Source of the DNA: Wenzhouxiangella sp. XN201
GTDB taxonomy: Bacteria > Pseudomonadota > Gammaproteobacteria > Xanthomonadales > Wenzhouxiangellaceae
Assembly: GCF_011008905.1 (NCBI RefSeq)
Contig: NZ_JAAIVI010000017.1
Location: 1,713,750-1,777,749, forward strand
Length of the DNA: 64,000 nucleotides
Reading direction: 5' to 3'
Shown here: positions 36,224 through 46,803 of the stretch, one piece after another
Numbering within the stretch: position 1 is the first letter of the stretch
How the letters are laid out: each line of letters starts with the position of its first letter
Position numbers and translations under genes: made by a program
Notes under the pieces: model-generated
Database searches by the model: none
What the model saw: only the letters and a program-made list of their open reading frames with translations
Told to the model about the DNA's origin: nothing

Positions 36224-38053
36224 ATGTTCAAGAAGTTTCTCAAATGGGGCGGCATCAGTCTCGCCGCACTGATCGTCGCCGGCAGCCTGCTGTTCGTCAA
36301 CTTCTGGTACTTCAAGCCGCTGTCGATCGACTGGTTCTACTCGCGTGCCTTCCTGAAGTTCAGCCTGCAGCAGCCGGAGATGCTGACCTCGCTGCGCATT
36401 CTCGACCAGTTCGGGATTCGCGGCCACAACGCCGAGCTGAGCGATGCCTCACCGCAAGCCGGTGAGGACATGCTGGCTTACTGGCGCGAAGAGCACGAGG
36501 TATTCAAGCGCTACGACCGCAGCGATTACGAGGGGCAGGATCTGCTGTCCTACGATGTATTCGATTTCTTCATGTCGAACCAGCTGGCCGAGGCCGACCG
36601 CTGGCGTTTTCACAATTTCCCGGTCAACCAGATGTTTGGCGTACAGAGCAACCTGCCCGACTTCATGGTGCAGCAGCACGTGGTCGAGGACGAGCTGGGC
36701 GCTGAGCACTACATTGCACGCCTGAATCAGTTCGACGAGAAGTTCGACGGCGTGCTGGAGGGACTTCGGGTGCGGGAAGAACGCGGCATCCTGCCGCCAC
36801 GCTTTGCCGTGACCAAGGTCATCGACCAGATCGAGGGCTTTCTCGACAGCGCGCCAGAAGAACACCTGCTGGTGAGCAGCCTGGACGACAAATTAGCCGA
36901 AATCGATTCGTCGGAACTCGACGACAAGCGCCGCGATGAATTGCACGCGCAGGCCGTGAACGCCGTCGAACGATCGGTCTACCCGGCCTACGAGGAACTG
37001 CTGGCCTACCTGCGCGATCTCGAAACCAAGGCCACCAGCAACGGTGGTGTCTGGCGCCTGCCCGAGGGTGATGCGTTCTATCGCCAGGCTATCCGGCAGC
37101 ACACCACCACCGACATGAGCGCCGACGAGATCCACGAAATCGGCCTGAGCGAAGTCGAACGCATCGGCCGCGAGATGGACGCCATTCTGCGTGCCGAAGG
37201 CCTCACCGAAGGCACGATCGGCGAACGCGTGCAGCAGCTTGCCAAGCGACCGGACCAGCTCTATCCCGACACCGAGGAAGGGCGCGAGCAGATCCTGGCC
37301 GACTACCAGGCGATCATCGACGAAATCGATCCGGCCATGGACGAATACTTCAACCTGCGGCCCGAAACCGGTGTGCAGGTCAAGCGCGTGCCGGAATTCG
37401 CCGAGGAAACATCGGCCGGCGCCTATTACCAACGGCCTTCGCTCGACGGCGAGCGCCCGGGCGTATTCTTCGCCAATTTGCGCGACGTCAGCGAGATCCC
37501 AAAATTCGGCATGCGCACCCTCGCCTACCACGAGGGCATCCCCGGCCATCATTTCCAGATCGCCATCACGCAGGAACTCGAGGGCATCCCCATGTTCCGG
37601 CGGCTGTTGCCGTTTACCGCCTATTCCGAAGGCTGGGCGCTGTACACCGAGCAACTGGCCTGGGAGATCGGCTTCCAGGACGATCCGCTCGACAACCTGG
37701 GGCGCCTGCAGGCCGAGATGTTCCGGGCCGTGCGTCTCGTCGTCGACACCGGCATGCACCACAAGCGCTGGTCGCGGGAAGAAGCCATCGACTACATGCT
37801 GGCCAACACCGGCATGGGCGAGGGCGAAGTGGAAGCCGAGATCGAGCGCTACCTGGTCATGCCCGGGCAGGCACTGTCCTACAAGGTGGGCATGATGAAG
37901 ATCGTGGAGCTGCGCGAGCGCGCCCGGCGCGAACTGGGGGATGCGTTCAGCCTGCCGGAGTTTCACGACCAGATCCTGGGCCACGGCGCGCTGCCGCTAA
38001 CCCTGCTCGAGCAAGTTGTCGACGACTGGATCGAGCGCAAGCGCTCGACGTAA
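36224..38053 (+). CDS. DUF885-family putative metallopeptidase, membrane-anchored
   Basis: A 609-residue protein with an N-terminal anchor (GGISLAALIVAGSLLFVNFWYF) and a long helical DUF885 body. The zinc-type motif is YHEGIPGHHFQIA (HEGxxxGHHF) near residue 430, with YSEGWALYTEQL some 40 residues later, as in the HEXXH-related M32-like fold. The family is believed to cut short peptides, but few members are characterised. The anchor suggests a periplasmic site. The stop is followed by an 11-bp GC-rich stem at 38062-38094. The 165-base gap before the gene shows no clear promoter. Confidence 0.87.
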   Translation: MFKKFLKWGGISLAALIVAGSLLFVNFWYFKPLSIDWFYSRAFLKFSLQQPEMLTSLRILDQFGIRGHNAELSDASPQAGEDMLAYWREEHEVFKRYDRSDYEGQDLLSYDVFDFFMSNQLAEADRWRFHNFPVNQMFGVQSNLPDFMVQQHVVEDELGAEHYIARLNQFDEKFDGVLEGLRVREERGILPPRFAVTKVIDQIEGFLDSAPEEHLLVSSLDDKLAEIDSSELDDKRRDELHAQAVNAVERSVYPAYEELLAYLRDLETKATSNGGVWRLPEGDAFYRQAIRQHTTTDMSADEIHEIGLSEVERIGREMDAILRAEGLTEGTIGERVQQLAKRPDQLYPDTEEGREQILADYQAIIDEIDPAMDEYFNLRPETGVQVKRVPEFAEETSAGAYYQRPSLDGERPGVFFANLRDVSEIPKFGMRTLAYHEGIPGHHFQIAITQELEGIPMFRRLLPFTAYSEGWALYTEQLAWEIGFQDDPLDNLGRLQAEMFRAVRLVVDTGMHHKRWSREEAIDYMLANTGMGEGEVEAEIERYLVMPGQALSYKVGMMKIVELRERARRELGDAFSLPEFHDQILGHGALPLTLLEQVVDDWIERKRST

Positions 38054-38061
38054 TTCCCGTC

Positions 38062-38094
38062 CTGCGGCTGGCTCACTCTCCGGGCCAGCCGCAG
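38062..38094. terminator. 11-bp GC-rich stem-loop after the DUF885 gene
   Basis: CTGCGGCTGGC and GCCAGCCGCAG pair across an 11-base loop, 9 bases after the stop. The following CCCTTC is not a proper T-run, so it is a weak or Rho-assisted terminator at best. Confidence 0.5.
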
Positions 38095-38171
38095 CCCTTC
38101 TAATCCGCGCAATCTGGAAAGATCAGTCGCGAGCGACTACCATGATCCCAGTTCAGGCAAGGACGAACCGC

Positions 38172-38453
38172 ATGCGCTTCAGCCCGACGAAAATGGCTCT
38201 GGTTTTCTCCGCCGCCGCGCTGGTATCGGCTTGTGCAAGTACTTCACCTTCGGCGCCACAATTGGCCGAGGACAATACCCCCTGGTGGGAAACAGCCGGG
38301 CCTTGCCGTGTCTGGGTTCCGATCCAACCGCAACCCGGTCGCATGCCGGGCTGGGATCCCACGCCATCGACGTCGCGCATGTCACTACCTGGCGACTGTC
38401 GCGCGCTGGAGGCCGGCCTCCCCGACGGCGCGATGCTGATCACCTCGCCCTGA
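38172..38453 (+). CDS. Small lipoprotein of unknown function
   Basis: A 93-residue protein. ATG 38172 has AAGGA eight bases upstream, and the product begins with a lipoprotein signal (TKMALVFSAAALVSAC). The mature part is only about 70 residues, rich in Pro and Trp (WWETAGPCRVWVPIQPQPG), with two cysteines that could form one disulfide. No family is recognised. It converges with the polysaccharide deacetylase gene, 7 bases away. The clean ribosome site and lipobox make it likely to be a real gene. Confidence 0.65.
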   Translation: MRFSPTKMALVFSAAALVSACASTSPSAPQLAEDNTPWWETAGPCRVWVPIQPQPGRMPGWDPTPSTSRMSLPGDCRALEAGLPDGAMLITSP

Positions 38454-38460
38454 AGCATTT

Positions 38461-39492
38461 TCAGCGCAATTCTTCAATCCAGTCTGGCGGCGTCGGCTCG
38501 CCCCGGAAGATCTTGCGATCCATGTCGGCCGTAATAGCCCAGCGATGTAGCCAGGTGATGCCGGCCGGCCCGGTGTAGCCATCGATAGCCCGCGAGTAGG
38601 CTGGATGCTGGGTCGCCGATTCGATGTCCACCCAGCGGTAGCCCCGTTCGTACAGCGCATCCAGCAGGTCGCCCAGCCAATCTGCATTCAGCGCGTTGGC
38701 ATGGATCAGCAACGTTTGGGGAATCAGTTCGCCAGCAATTTGGCGTGATTGATTCTCATAGAAATTAACCACTTCCAGCATGTATCTCACATAATCTTTA
38801 CCCACGCGCCGCATCAGCACCTGGTCTCCGGCGTTCCAGGCGTTGGCATAGACATCGGCGTAGATCCACTCGCTATTGTCTATGCTGACCGGAGCGATCC
38901 GGTAGCCATGTGAATGCAGGAACTCCCGGGTTCTGTCCTGGACCTCAACAGACTCCCCGGCGTGCAGGAAGGGATGGCGGAACCACTTGAATTCGCGGCC
39001 GTGCGACTCGACCAGCGGTCGGCTCACGCGCTCGCCGCGCAGGACATCCTCAATCCATGCTTCCACTTCGACCCGATGCAGACTGAGGTGCGAGTAGCCG
39101 TGGTTACCCAAAGCCATGCCCGCATCGAGCCAGCGTTCCAGCAGGGCCACGCGATCATCGTCCACCTCGCTGTCAGTCTCGAGCTTGTTCTCGTTGACGA
39201 AACCAATTGCCGGCACGCCGCGCTCCACCAGCAGCGACAACAGTTCTTCAGTGATCCGCTGTTCCTGATCAAGCGTATGCCGGCCGGGCGGCCCGACCGG
39301 CAAATCGTCGATGGTGACGGACATCAGCCGTGGCGCATTGGCACTCGAAAGCGACGTGGCAATTGCATTGGCCTGCCACATAGTCAGGCAAGGGATCAGG
39401 AGCAGAACGACGACCAGCTTGAACAGGCATGGCAGACGGCAGGCAGGAAAGGCGAACGGTGGCCGGCAAAGCCGTCCGACGGAAACGATCAA
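38461..39492 (-). CDS. Exported polysaccharide deacetylase (NodB-type)
   Basis: A 343-residue protein with an N-terminal signal (FKLVVVLLLIPCLTMWQANA). The NodB domain has the metal motif TIDDLP near residue 60, with Asp-Asp as catalytic base and ligand, and NHGYSH near residue 133 with the two histidine ligands. KWFRHPFLHAG is motif 3. It would remove acetyl groups from N-acetylated sugars in exported polysaccharide or peptidoglycan. The C-terminal region (LIPQTLLIHANALNADWL) is typical of this subgroup. It lies between the lipoprotein and the symporter gene and is probably monocistronic. The substrate could be the polymer of the 1-8.7 kb locus, but that is inferred. Confidence 0.88.
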   Translation of the reverse strand: MIVSVGRLCRPPFAFPACRLPCLFKLVVVLLLIPCLTMWQANAIATSLSSANAPRLMSVTIDDLPVGPPGRHTLDQEQRITEELLSLLVERGVPAIGFVNENKLETDSEVDDDRVALLERWLDAGMALGNHGYSHLSLHRVEVEAWIEDVLRGERVSRPLVESHGREFKWFRHPFLHAGESVEVQDRTREFLHSHGYRIAPVSIDNSEWIYADVYANAWNAGDQVLMRRVGKDYVRYMLEVVNFYENQSRQIAGELIPQTLLIHANALNADWLGDLLDALYERGYRWVDIESATQHPAYSRAIDGYTGPAGITWLHRWAITADMDRKIFRGEPTPPDWIEELR

Positions 39493-39617
39493 TTTGTTTC
39501 CCCATCTTGTTTTTGACTTGCCGCTAAAGTGTACCCTGATTCAGATACCCGGGCATCGACGATCACTCGGCAAGTACGTCGAATTGCGCCCACCCGACCA
39601 GACTACTGGAACTGCGT

Positions 39618-41057
39618 ATGCCCGATCTTCAAATCCTCGTCCTGATCGTCTACTTCATCGTAATTTTCGCCGTGGGCGTGTATGCCACGCGCTTCATCGG
39701 CAACACCACGGATTTCCTGCTGGCCGGACGCCGGCTCGGGCTCCTGCTGGCCACAGCCACACTATGCGCGACGCATTTCGGCGGTGGCTTCGTGATGGGC
39801 TCGGGGGAATGGGGTTTCGACTACGGCCTGACGGGGATTGCCTACGCCGCCGGCGTCGGGCTGTCGCTGGTCGTACTGGGCCTGGTCGCGGCGCGCAGGA
39901 TGCGCCGCCTGGCGATGTTTACCGTGCCCGACTTTCTGGCGCTGCGTTACAACAGCAATCTGGTTCGCGTCCTTGGGGCCCTGCTCTCGCTGGTGGCCAT
40001 TATCGGCATCATCGGCGCCCAGGTCTGGGCAGCGCAAGGCGCACTCTCGATCATGGGCCTGGATCCCACCTGGGCGGCGATTGCCGCGACCGGCCTGTTC
40101 ATCGTCTACACCGCCCTGTCGGGCCTGTGGGGCGTGACCCTGACCGATGCGGTGCAACTCGCCATCGTCTTCATCGGCGTGCCGGTAGCGGCCTTCATGG
40201 CGCTGGGCGAAGCCGGCGGTATCGACGGCATTCGGGCCGGCATCGAGGAGCTGGAACTGACGGTTTCCACCGATGCCTATTTCAGCCCGCTCGGGGCCGG
40301 CTTGGGCCTGGTGCTGGCCGCCATCGTGCCGACCATGATGTACACGCTGATCGGCCAGGATTTCTACCAGCGACTGTTTGCCGCCCGAGACGAGAATACC
40401 GCCCGGCGCGCGGCCATCCTGGCCGGACTGCTGCTGATCCTGTTTGCCGTCTTTCCGGTCATCACCGGCATGGCCGCCCGTGCGCTTTTCGGCGTCGAGA
40501 TCGAAGCCGCCCAGGCCATTCCGAAACTGATCGCGGAAGTGCTGCCTGACTTTGCCGCGGCCATTGTTATAGCGGCGATCATCGGGGCCATCATGTCCAC
40601 CGCCGACTCCCTGCTGATGGCCGGCACATCGCACGTGACCAACGATCTTTACGTCAAGGTCATCAATCCGGATGCCGAGATGGACAGCAGGCGATTGCTC
40701 GCCATGTCGCGCGTGGTCACGGTGATCATCGGCGTGCTGGCGCTCTGGATGGCGCTGGCCTTCGAGGCGATCATCGGCTTGCTGCTGATGTCCTACACGC
40801 TTTATGCCGCCGGCGTATTCATCCCGGTGGTTCTCGGTCTGTACTGGCGACGCGGCAATGCCGCCGGGGCTATTGCCGCGATCATCGGCGGTTCGGCCGT
40901 CGGCGTGGCTGGCGAGCTTGGCTGGGTCGAGTTTTCGGGACTGCCGGTGATTGGCGGCTTTCCGGTGATTGTCATCGGGGCGTTGGTTTCGCTGGTGTTG
41001 CATGTGGGGGTTTCGTTGTTGACGCCGGTGGGGGAGATTGATTCGGCGTTGGAGTGA
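39618..41057 (+). CDS. Sodium:solute symporter family transporter
   Basis: A 479-residue inner-membrane protein with about thirteen hydrophobic segments, of the SSS (TC 2.A.21) family. THFGGGFVMGSGEWGFDYG near residue 56, ALSGLWGVTLTDAVQ near 170 and STADSLLMAGTSHVTNDLY near 340 are family signatures, the last holding sodium-site Ser/Thr residues. The transported solute (sugar, amino acid, monocarboxylate) cannot be told from sequence alone. The gene is the last one before the 420-base repeat-rich gap at 41058-41476. It diverges from the deacetylase with a 125-base gap. Confidence 0.9.
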   Translation: MPDLQILVLIVYFIVIFAVGVYATRFIGNTTDFLLAGRRLGLLLATATLCATHFGGGFVMGSGEWGFDYGLTGIAYAAGVGLSLVVLGLVAARRMRRLAMFTVPDFLALRYNSNLVRVLGALLSLVAIIGIIGAQVWAAQGALSIMGLDPTWAAIAATGLFIVYTALSGLWGVTLTDAVQLAIVFIGVPVAAFMALGEAGGIDGIRAGIEELELTVSTDAYFSPLGAGLGLVLAAIVPTMMYTLIGQDFYQRLFAARDENTARRAAILAGLLLILFAVFPVITGMAARALFGVEIEAAQAIPKLIAEVLPDFAAAIVIAAIIGAIMSTADSLLMAGTSHVTNDLYVKVINPDAEMDSRRLLAMSRVVTVIIGVLALWMALAFEAIIGLLLMSYTLYAAGVFIPVVLGLYWRRGNAAGAIAAIIGGSAVGVAGELGWVEFSGLPVIGGFPVIVIGALVSLVLHVGVSLLTPVGEIDSALE

Positions 41058-41060
41058 AGG

Positions 41061-41309
41061 CCACGGCCGCCTGCCGCATTGAGCGGCATTCGACCGTCAC
41101 GGGGATGGCTGACGCTTCGCGTCAGCGAGCTCGGGTCGTGGTGTCGTTATCGGTTGGAGGCCGCAGGGTAAGCTTAGAGAAGCTGATCGGAGGGAGCTGA
41201 GGCTACGTTCCATTGGGGGTTCATCCTGGCCACGGTCGCCTGCCGCGTTGAGCGGCATGCGACCGTCACGGGGATGGCTGAAACGCTTCGCGTTTCAGCG
41301 AGCTCGGGC
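41061..41309. repeat. Pair of direct repeats, each with a hairpin
   Basis: Copies at 41061-41135 and 41231-41309 share CCACGG-C-CGCCTGCCGC, GACCGTCACGGGGATGGCT and GCGAGCTCGGG. Each holds a hairpin ending GCTTCGC; the second has a longer stem with both sides changed in step. The gap from 41058 to 41476 contains no gene that I can support. Confidence 0.8.
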
Positions 41310-41409
41310 CGCTTTGCGGCCCTCGGTTCGAACCCATACACGGGCGGCCGAAGACTTCACGACTTCGGAAAGGTACGAGGAATGCTAGTGTTTGTCGCTT
41401 CGGGTTGCT

Positions 41410-41440
41410 GGGTTCGATCCCATTGTGGGGACGCCACCAT
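41410..41440 (+). repeat. Inverted partial copy of a tRNA-Glu 3' end
   Basis: GGGTTCGATCCC, then GTGGGGACGCCACCAT, is the T arm, acceptor strand and CCA of tRNA-Glu in the opposite orientation to the intact gene at 41477-41552. Sixteen bases are exactly complementary to 41473-41488, the T arm is imperfect, and no 5' half is present. Confidence 0.75.
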
Positions 41441-41470
41441 AAAAAAAGCCCGCGCGAAGGCGGGCTTTTT
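41441..41470. terminator. Bidirectional terminator downstream of tRNA-Glu
   Basis: Seven A (41441-41447), stem GCCCGC/GCGGGC with a six-base loop, then five T. On the minus strand it ends the tRNA-Ala/tRNA-Glu transcript. Confidence 0.85.
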
Positions 41471-41476
41471 CTATGG

Positions 41477-41552
41477 TGGCGTCCCCACGGGGATTCGAAC
41501 CCCGGTCGCTGCCGTGAAAGGGCAGTGTCCTAGGCCTCTAGACGATGGGGAC
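41477..41552 (-). tRNA. tRNA-Glu (UUC)
   Basis: The reverse strand reads GTCCCCATCGTCTAGAGG at the 5' end, an anticodon stem CTGCC/GGCAG with loop CTTTCAC (anticodon UUC), the T arm CGGGGTTCGAATCCCCG, and an encoded CCA. It is 76 bases long and 38 bases after tRNA-Ala. Confidence 0.97.
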
Positions 41553-41590
41553 TGAAAACGTCTTTCCGAGATGCTTTCAGAAACCTAATT

Positions 41591-41666
<76 letters not shown>

Positions 41667-41725
41667 ACGACAAGCCGGGCATTTTAGCCAAGGACCCTGG
41701 GGGTGTCAAACCTTTTTGGGCGGAC

Positions 41726-42463
41726 TCAACGCGCGTCGAGTGCCAGGCTTGAGAAGTCCAGCATGCCGGCCGGGCAATCGATGATCCGACGGGCCGCCAT
41801 CAGGGCGCCGCGGGCAAAGACGCGGCGGTCGGTCGAGCGATGGACCAGTTCCAGGCGTTCGCCGTCGGCCAGGAAATAGACGGTGTGCTCACCCGCCACG
41901 TCACCGCCACGAATGGCCTGAAAACCGATTTCCGAACGTTCCCGCCGATGTCGCTCCTGGCTGCGATCATGGACCGCGGCCTGCGCGAGATCGAGTCCAC
42001 GTGCCTCGGCCACTGCCTCGCCCAACCAGATCGCGGTCCCCGAGGGGGCGTCGAGCTTGCGGCGGTGATGGGCCTCGAGTATCTCGATGTCGAAATCCTC
42101 GCCGAGCACCCCGGCGGCCTGGCGTGCAAGCCGGACCAGAAGGTTCACGCCCACGCTGAAATTGGCGGCCTGGCAGACGGGGATAACCGTCGCCGCTTCC
42201 TCCAACGAGATCTGCAGGTCCTTCTCCAGCCCCGTGGTGCCGGTCACCAGCGGGATACGCCGTCGCACGGCAAAGCGCAACACCTTCTCGAGCAGTTCGG
42301 GATGGGAGAAATCGACAATGACGTCGGCATCGACATCCGGCTCGAAGAAACGGCCTTGCGTCGCCTCGCCGGCCACGGCGAGATGTTCATCGGCTTCGAT
42401 GGCGTCGAGAATCGCCCGGCCGACCGCACCGGTGGCACCGCTTAAAAGAATTTGCAGGCTCAT
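41726..42463 (-). CDS. dapB: 4-hydroxy-tetrahydrodipicolinate reductase
   Basis: A 245-residue cytosolic enzyme of the lysine and diaminopimelate pathway that reduces 4-hydroxy-tetrahydrodipicolinate with NAD(P)H. The nucleotide site is LSGATGAVGRAILDAI at the start. Family markers are VDFSHPE near residue 50, GTTGLEKDLQ near 75, and EAHHRRKLDAPSGTA with the catalytic His and the substrate lysine near 130-143. It is shorter than the E. coli protein (273) mainly at the N-terminal domain. It follows dnaJ on the same strand after a 214-base gap with a hairpin repeat, the order common in gammaproteobacteria. Confidence 0.95.
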   Translation of the reverse strand: MSLQILLSGATGAVGRAILDAIEADEHLAVAGEATQGRFFEPDVDADVIVDFSHPELLEKVLRFAVRRRIPLVTGTTGLEKDLQISLEEAATVIPVCQAANFSVGVNLLVRLARQAAGVLGEDFDIEILEAHHRRKLDAPSGTAIWLGEAVAEARGLDLAQAAVHDRSQERHRRERSEIGFQAIRGGDVAGEHTVYFLADGERLELVHRSTDRRVFARGALMAARRIIDCPAGMLDFSSLALDAR

Positions 42464-42575
42464 GCAGCAAGATTACCGCATCCGAGTCGGCGCAGAAAGC
42501 TATGGCCCGTCAAAGCTGGAAATTTAGGGGCTCTTGGTTTCCTCTACGCCCGATCAAGCCTGTGCTTTCCCGAGA

Positions 42576-42620
42576 CGTGCTAGATCCCGGGTCATCGCCT
42601 GAGCGATGACCGGGATGACA
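42576..42620. repeat. Dispersed hairpin repeat between dnaJ and dapB
   Basis: GATCCCGGGTCATCGC and GCGATGACCGGGATGAC form an almost perfect stem; core TCATCGC/GCGATGA. It is part of the family with conserved CCCGG arms. The rest of the gap to 42677 includes a short CCAACCAGCC-type run. Confidence 0.75.
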
Positions 42621-42677
42621 AAGTCGAGCGCTTCAACCAGATAACAAGCCAACCAGCCAACAAGCGAACATTTAAGT

Positions 42678-43799
42678 TCAGAAGCCCATTCGGTCGAAGA
42701 AACTCTTGACCCGGTCGGTCCAGCCGCTCGACTGGGGGCTCTGTTCCGGCTGGTCGTCGAGTGACTCCTGCAGTTGCTTGAGCAATTCTTTCTGGTCGCG
42801 CGAGAGATTGACCGGGGTCTCGACCTCGACCCGGCACAGCAGATCGCCGGACGAGCGCGAGCGAACCGACTGCACCCCCTTGCCGCGTAAACGGAAGACC
42901 TTGCCGGACTGCGTTTCGGGCGGAATCTTGAGAATGACCGAACCGTCGAGCGTGGGCACCTTGAGCTGGCCACCCAGCGCCGCGGTGGTGATGCTGATCG
43001 GCACCTCGAAGAACAGATCGTCGCCGTCGCGCTGGAACAGGGGGTGGGGACGGACCTGGACATCCACATAAAGATCACCGGCCATGCCGCCCTGCGCGCC
43101 GGCTGCGCCCTCGCCGCTCAGGCGAATGCGGTCGCCGGTATCGACGCCGGCCGGGATCTTGATCTGCAGGGTGCGGGTCTCGCGCACCTGGCCGGAACCA
43201 TTGCAGTCATCGCAGGGATCCTTGATGGTGCGACCGCTGCCGCGACAGGCGGGGCAGGTCTGCTGGACTGAAAAGAAGCCCTGCTGCATACGGACCTGGC
43301 CCTGGCCGCCGCAGGTGGAACAGACGTCCAGGCGACCACTGCGCGAACCGGAGCCATCGCAGGTCTGGCACTCGCCCAGGGTCGGCAGGCTGACTTCCTT
43401 TTCGATCCCGGCGACGGCCTCTTCCAGGTCGAGCTCCAGGGTGTAGCGCAGGTCCTGGCCACGCCGTGATTGGCTCTGGCGGCGTCGGCCACCGCCGAAG
43501 ATATCACCGAAAATGTCACCAAAGATGTCGTTGATATCACCGAAGCCGCCCTGCGCTCCGGCGCCGCCGCCCATGCCATTGACACCCGCATGGCCGAAGC
43601 GGTCGTAGGCGGCACGCTTTTGCTCGTCCTTGAGCACATCGTGCGCCTCGCGTACTTCCTTGAACTTGTTCTCGGCGTCGGGATCGTCCGGGTTGCGGTC
43701 CGGATGGTACTTGCGCGCCTTGCGCCGGTACGCCTTGCGGATCTCGTCGGTCGAGGCGTCGGGTGAAACGCCGAGAAGTTCGTAGTAGTCAGCGGGCAT
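42678..43799 (-). CDS. dnaJ: Chaperone DnaJ (Hsp40)
   Basis: A 373-residue type I J-protein that delivers unfolded clients to DnaK and stimulates its ATPase. The J domain includes HPDRNPDD with the essential HPD motif. A Gly/Phe-rich segment follows ([18 protein letters not shown]). Four zinc-finger repeats are intact: [24 protein letters not shown] and CDDCNGSG. The C-terminal client-binding domains are of normal length. It is downstream of dnaK on the same strand, separated by 244 bases that hold three hairpin repeats and the dnaK stop-codon hairpin, which may tune its level relative to dnaK. Confidence 0.97.
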   Translation of the reverse strand: MPADYYELLGVSPDASTDEIRKAYRRKARKYHPDRNPDDPDAENKFKEVREAHDVLKDEQKRAAYDRFGHAGVNGMGGGAGAQGGFGDINDIFGDIFGDIFGGGRRRQSQSRRGQDLRYTLELDLEEAVAGIEKEVSLPTLGECQTCDGSGSRSGRLDVCSTCGGQGQVRMQQGFFSVQQTCPACRGSGRTIKDPCDDCNGSGQVRETRTLQIKIPAGVDTGDRIRLSGEGAAGAQGGMAGDLYVDVQVRPHPLFQRDGDDLFFEVPISITTAALGGQLKVPTLDGSVILKIPPETQSGKVFRLRGKGVQSVRSRSSGDLLCRVEVETPVNLSRDQKELLKQLQESLDDQPEQSPQSSGWTDRVKSFFDRMGF

Positions 43800-43831
43800 A
43801 CCGGATCGTCATATCGTTGGTTCGTCGTCTG

Positions 43832-44018
43832 GTCGTCCCGGAATCGGCGTCAGCCGATGTCCGGAACCTCGCATTTGTCAGATGGCACTGGATTGTCGAA
43901 TCACGGCTTCTGCAGCAGTGCGAAATTCCGGATCAGCGCTGTGCGCTGCCCGGCTCCGATGAGCATTCTGCCTTCCGACGGAGATCCCGGATCAGCGCTG
44001 TGCGCTGTCCGGGATGAC
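43832..44018. repeat. Three hairpin repeats between dnaK and dnaJ
   Basis: Copies at 43832-43872, 43921-43962 and 43981-44018. The first has core AATCGGCGTCAGCCGATG; the second and third share CCGGATCAGCGCTGTGCGCT. The second has degenerate right arms (CCCGGCTCC). The gap holds no gene. Confidence 0.75.
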
Positions 44019-44043
44019 TTTCGCGATTCGAAAATCGCGAAAG

Positions 44044-44046
<3 letters not shown>
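44015..44046 (-). other. Perfect 14-bp hairpin containing the dnaK stop codon
   Basis: On the transcribed strand TGACTTTCGCGATT and AATCGCGAAAGTCA pair across a TTCG tetraloop. The first TGA is the dnaK stop. There is no T-run after it. It may stabilise the dnaK message or act in processing between dnaK and dnaJ. Confidence 0.7.
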
Positions 44047-45984
<1,938 letters not shown>

Positions 45985-46099
45985 GGTTGTCTGTTCCCGT
46001 TCGATTCGTTTGAAATTCGTGTGCGAAATTCGATTGTCACGATGCTTGTCACAATTAACTCGCTGCTAGCCCGATTAGTGGGGCCCGGCAGCCCTCATT

Positions 46100-46666
46100 T
46101 CAATCGTCTTTGCCACTCTCGGGCGCCGCCGTAACAATTACCCGGGCGGCGCGCAGCAGCCGGTCATCGAGCCGGTAGCCCTTCTGCAGCACCATCAGCA
46201 CCGTGTCGGGCTCGGCGTCTTCACTGGGCTGCATGCTCATCGCCTCGTGCCACTGCGGATCGAAGCGCTCGCCGACCGGATCGAGCACTTCCAGGCCATG
46301 ATCGGACAGGGCCTTGAGAAGCAGCTTGTGCGTCAATTGCAGGCCCTCGCTCGCCGCGTCTTCCTCACTCGCGTTCTCCAGGCCTTGCTCGAGCCCGTCG
46401 ATGACCGGCAGCAGATCGCGCATCAGCGCTTCATGCTGGTAGCGCCGCGCCCGATCCATGTCGCGCTCGGCGCGCTTTTGCATGTTGTCCATATCGGCGC
46501 GCGTGCGCAAAAGCGCATCGCGCAGTTTATTGACCTCGGCCGCCAGCTCCGCCGATTCCGGCTGTTCCGCCGTCGTCTCGGCCGTTTCAGTCGCCTCTGC
46601 TTCCTCGGCCCGGGCTTGTTGCTGTTCCTCGGCCTCGGTCTGCTCCGGTTCGTGTCGTTCCGCCAT
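46100..46666 (-). CDS. grpE: Nucleotide exchange factor GrpE
   Basis: A 188-residue cytosolic protein that releases ADP from DnaK. The N-terminal ~55 residues are acidic and Gln/Ala-rich, then a long helix contains LLRTRADMDNMQKRAERDMD, the family signature, and the beta-wing domain has GLEVLDPVGERFDPQWHEAM and VLMVLQKGYRLDDRLLRAARV. It is the first gene of the heat-shock cluster and diverges from recN, whose coding region starts 138 bases away. A sigma-32-like promoter is present between them at 46712-46740. Confidence 0.97.
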   Translation of the reverse strand: MAERHEPEQTEAEEQQQARAEEAEATETAETTAEQPESAELAAEVNKLRDALLRTRADMDNMQKRAERDMDRARRYQHEALMRDLLPVIDGLEQGLENASEEDAASEGLQLTHKLLLKALSDHGLEVLDPVGERFDPQWHEAMSMQPSEDAEPDTVLMVLQKGYRLDDRLLRAARVIVTAAPESGKDD

Positions 46667-46711
46667 GGTGACTCCGTTGTGCCTGCAAAATTACCTTGAT
46701 CCTGCGCGCAA

Positions 46712-46740
46712 CAATGGGGTTGGGTGGGCGCCAATACAAC
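46712..46740 (-). promoter_or_regulatory. Sigma-32-like promoter upstream of grpE
   Basis: On the minus strand GTTGTAT (plus 46734-46740) and CCCCATTG (plus 46712-46719) are 14 bases apart. The -10 matches the sigma-32 consensus CCCCATnT at seven of eight positions; the -35 matches CTTGAAA less well. The transcript would have a leader of about 40 bases before grpE. Confidence 0.5.
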
Positions 46741-46803
46741 CGGCATTGCCGCGGGTCCCGCTTGATGCTAGTTTGTTGCCCTTCTGGTCCGACCGGAACT
46801 CGC

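Noticed and set aside
41410-41440. A second tRNA gene on the plus strand
   Set aside because: Only the T arm and acceptor end are present; upstream bases do not form an anticodon arm or D arm.
41274-41555. A 93-residue frame across the repeat gap and tRNA-Glu
   Set aside because: It reads through a terminator and through the whole tRNA-Glu gene, so it is not a gene.
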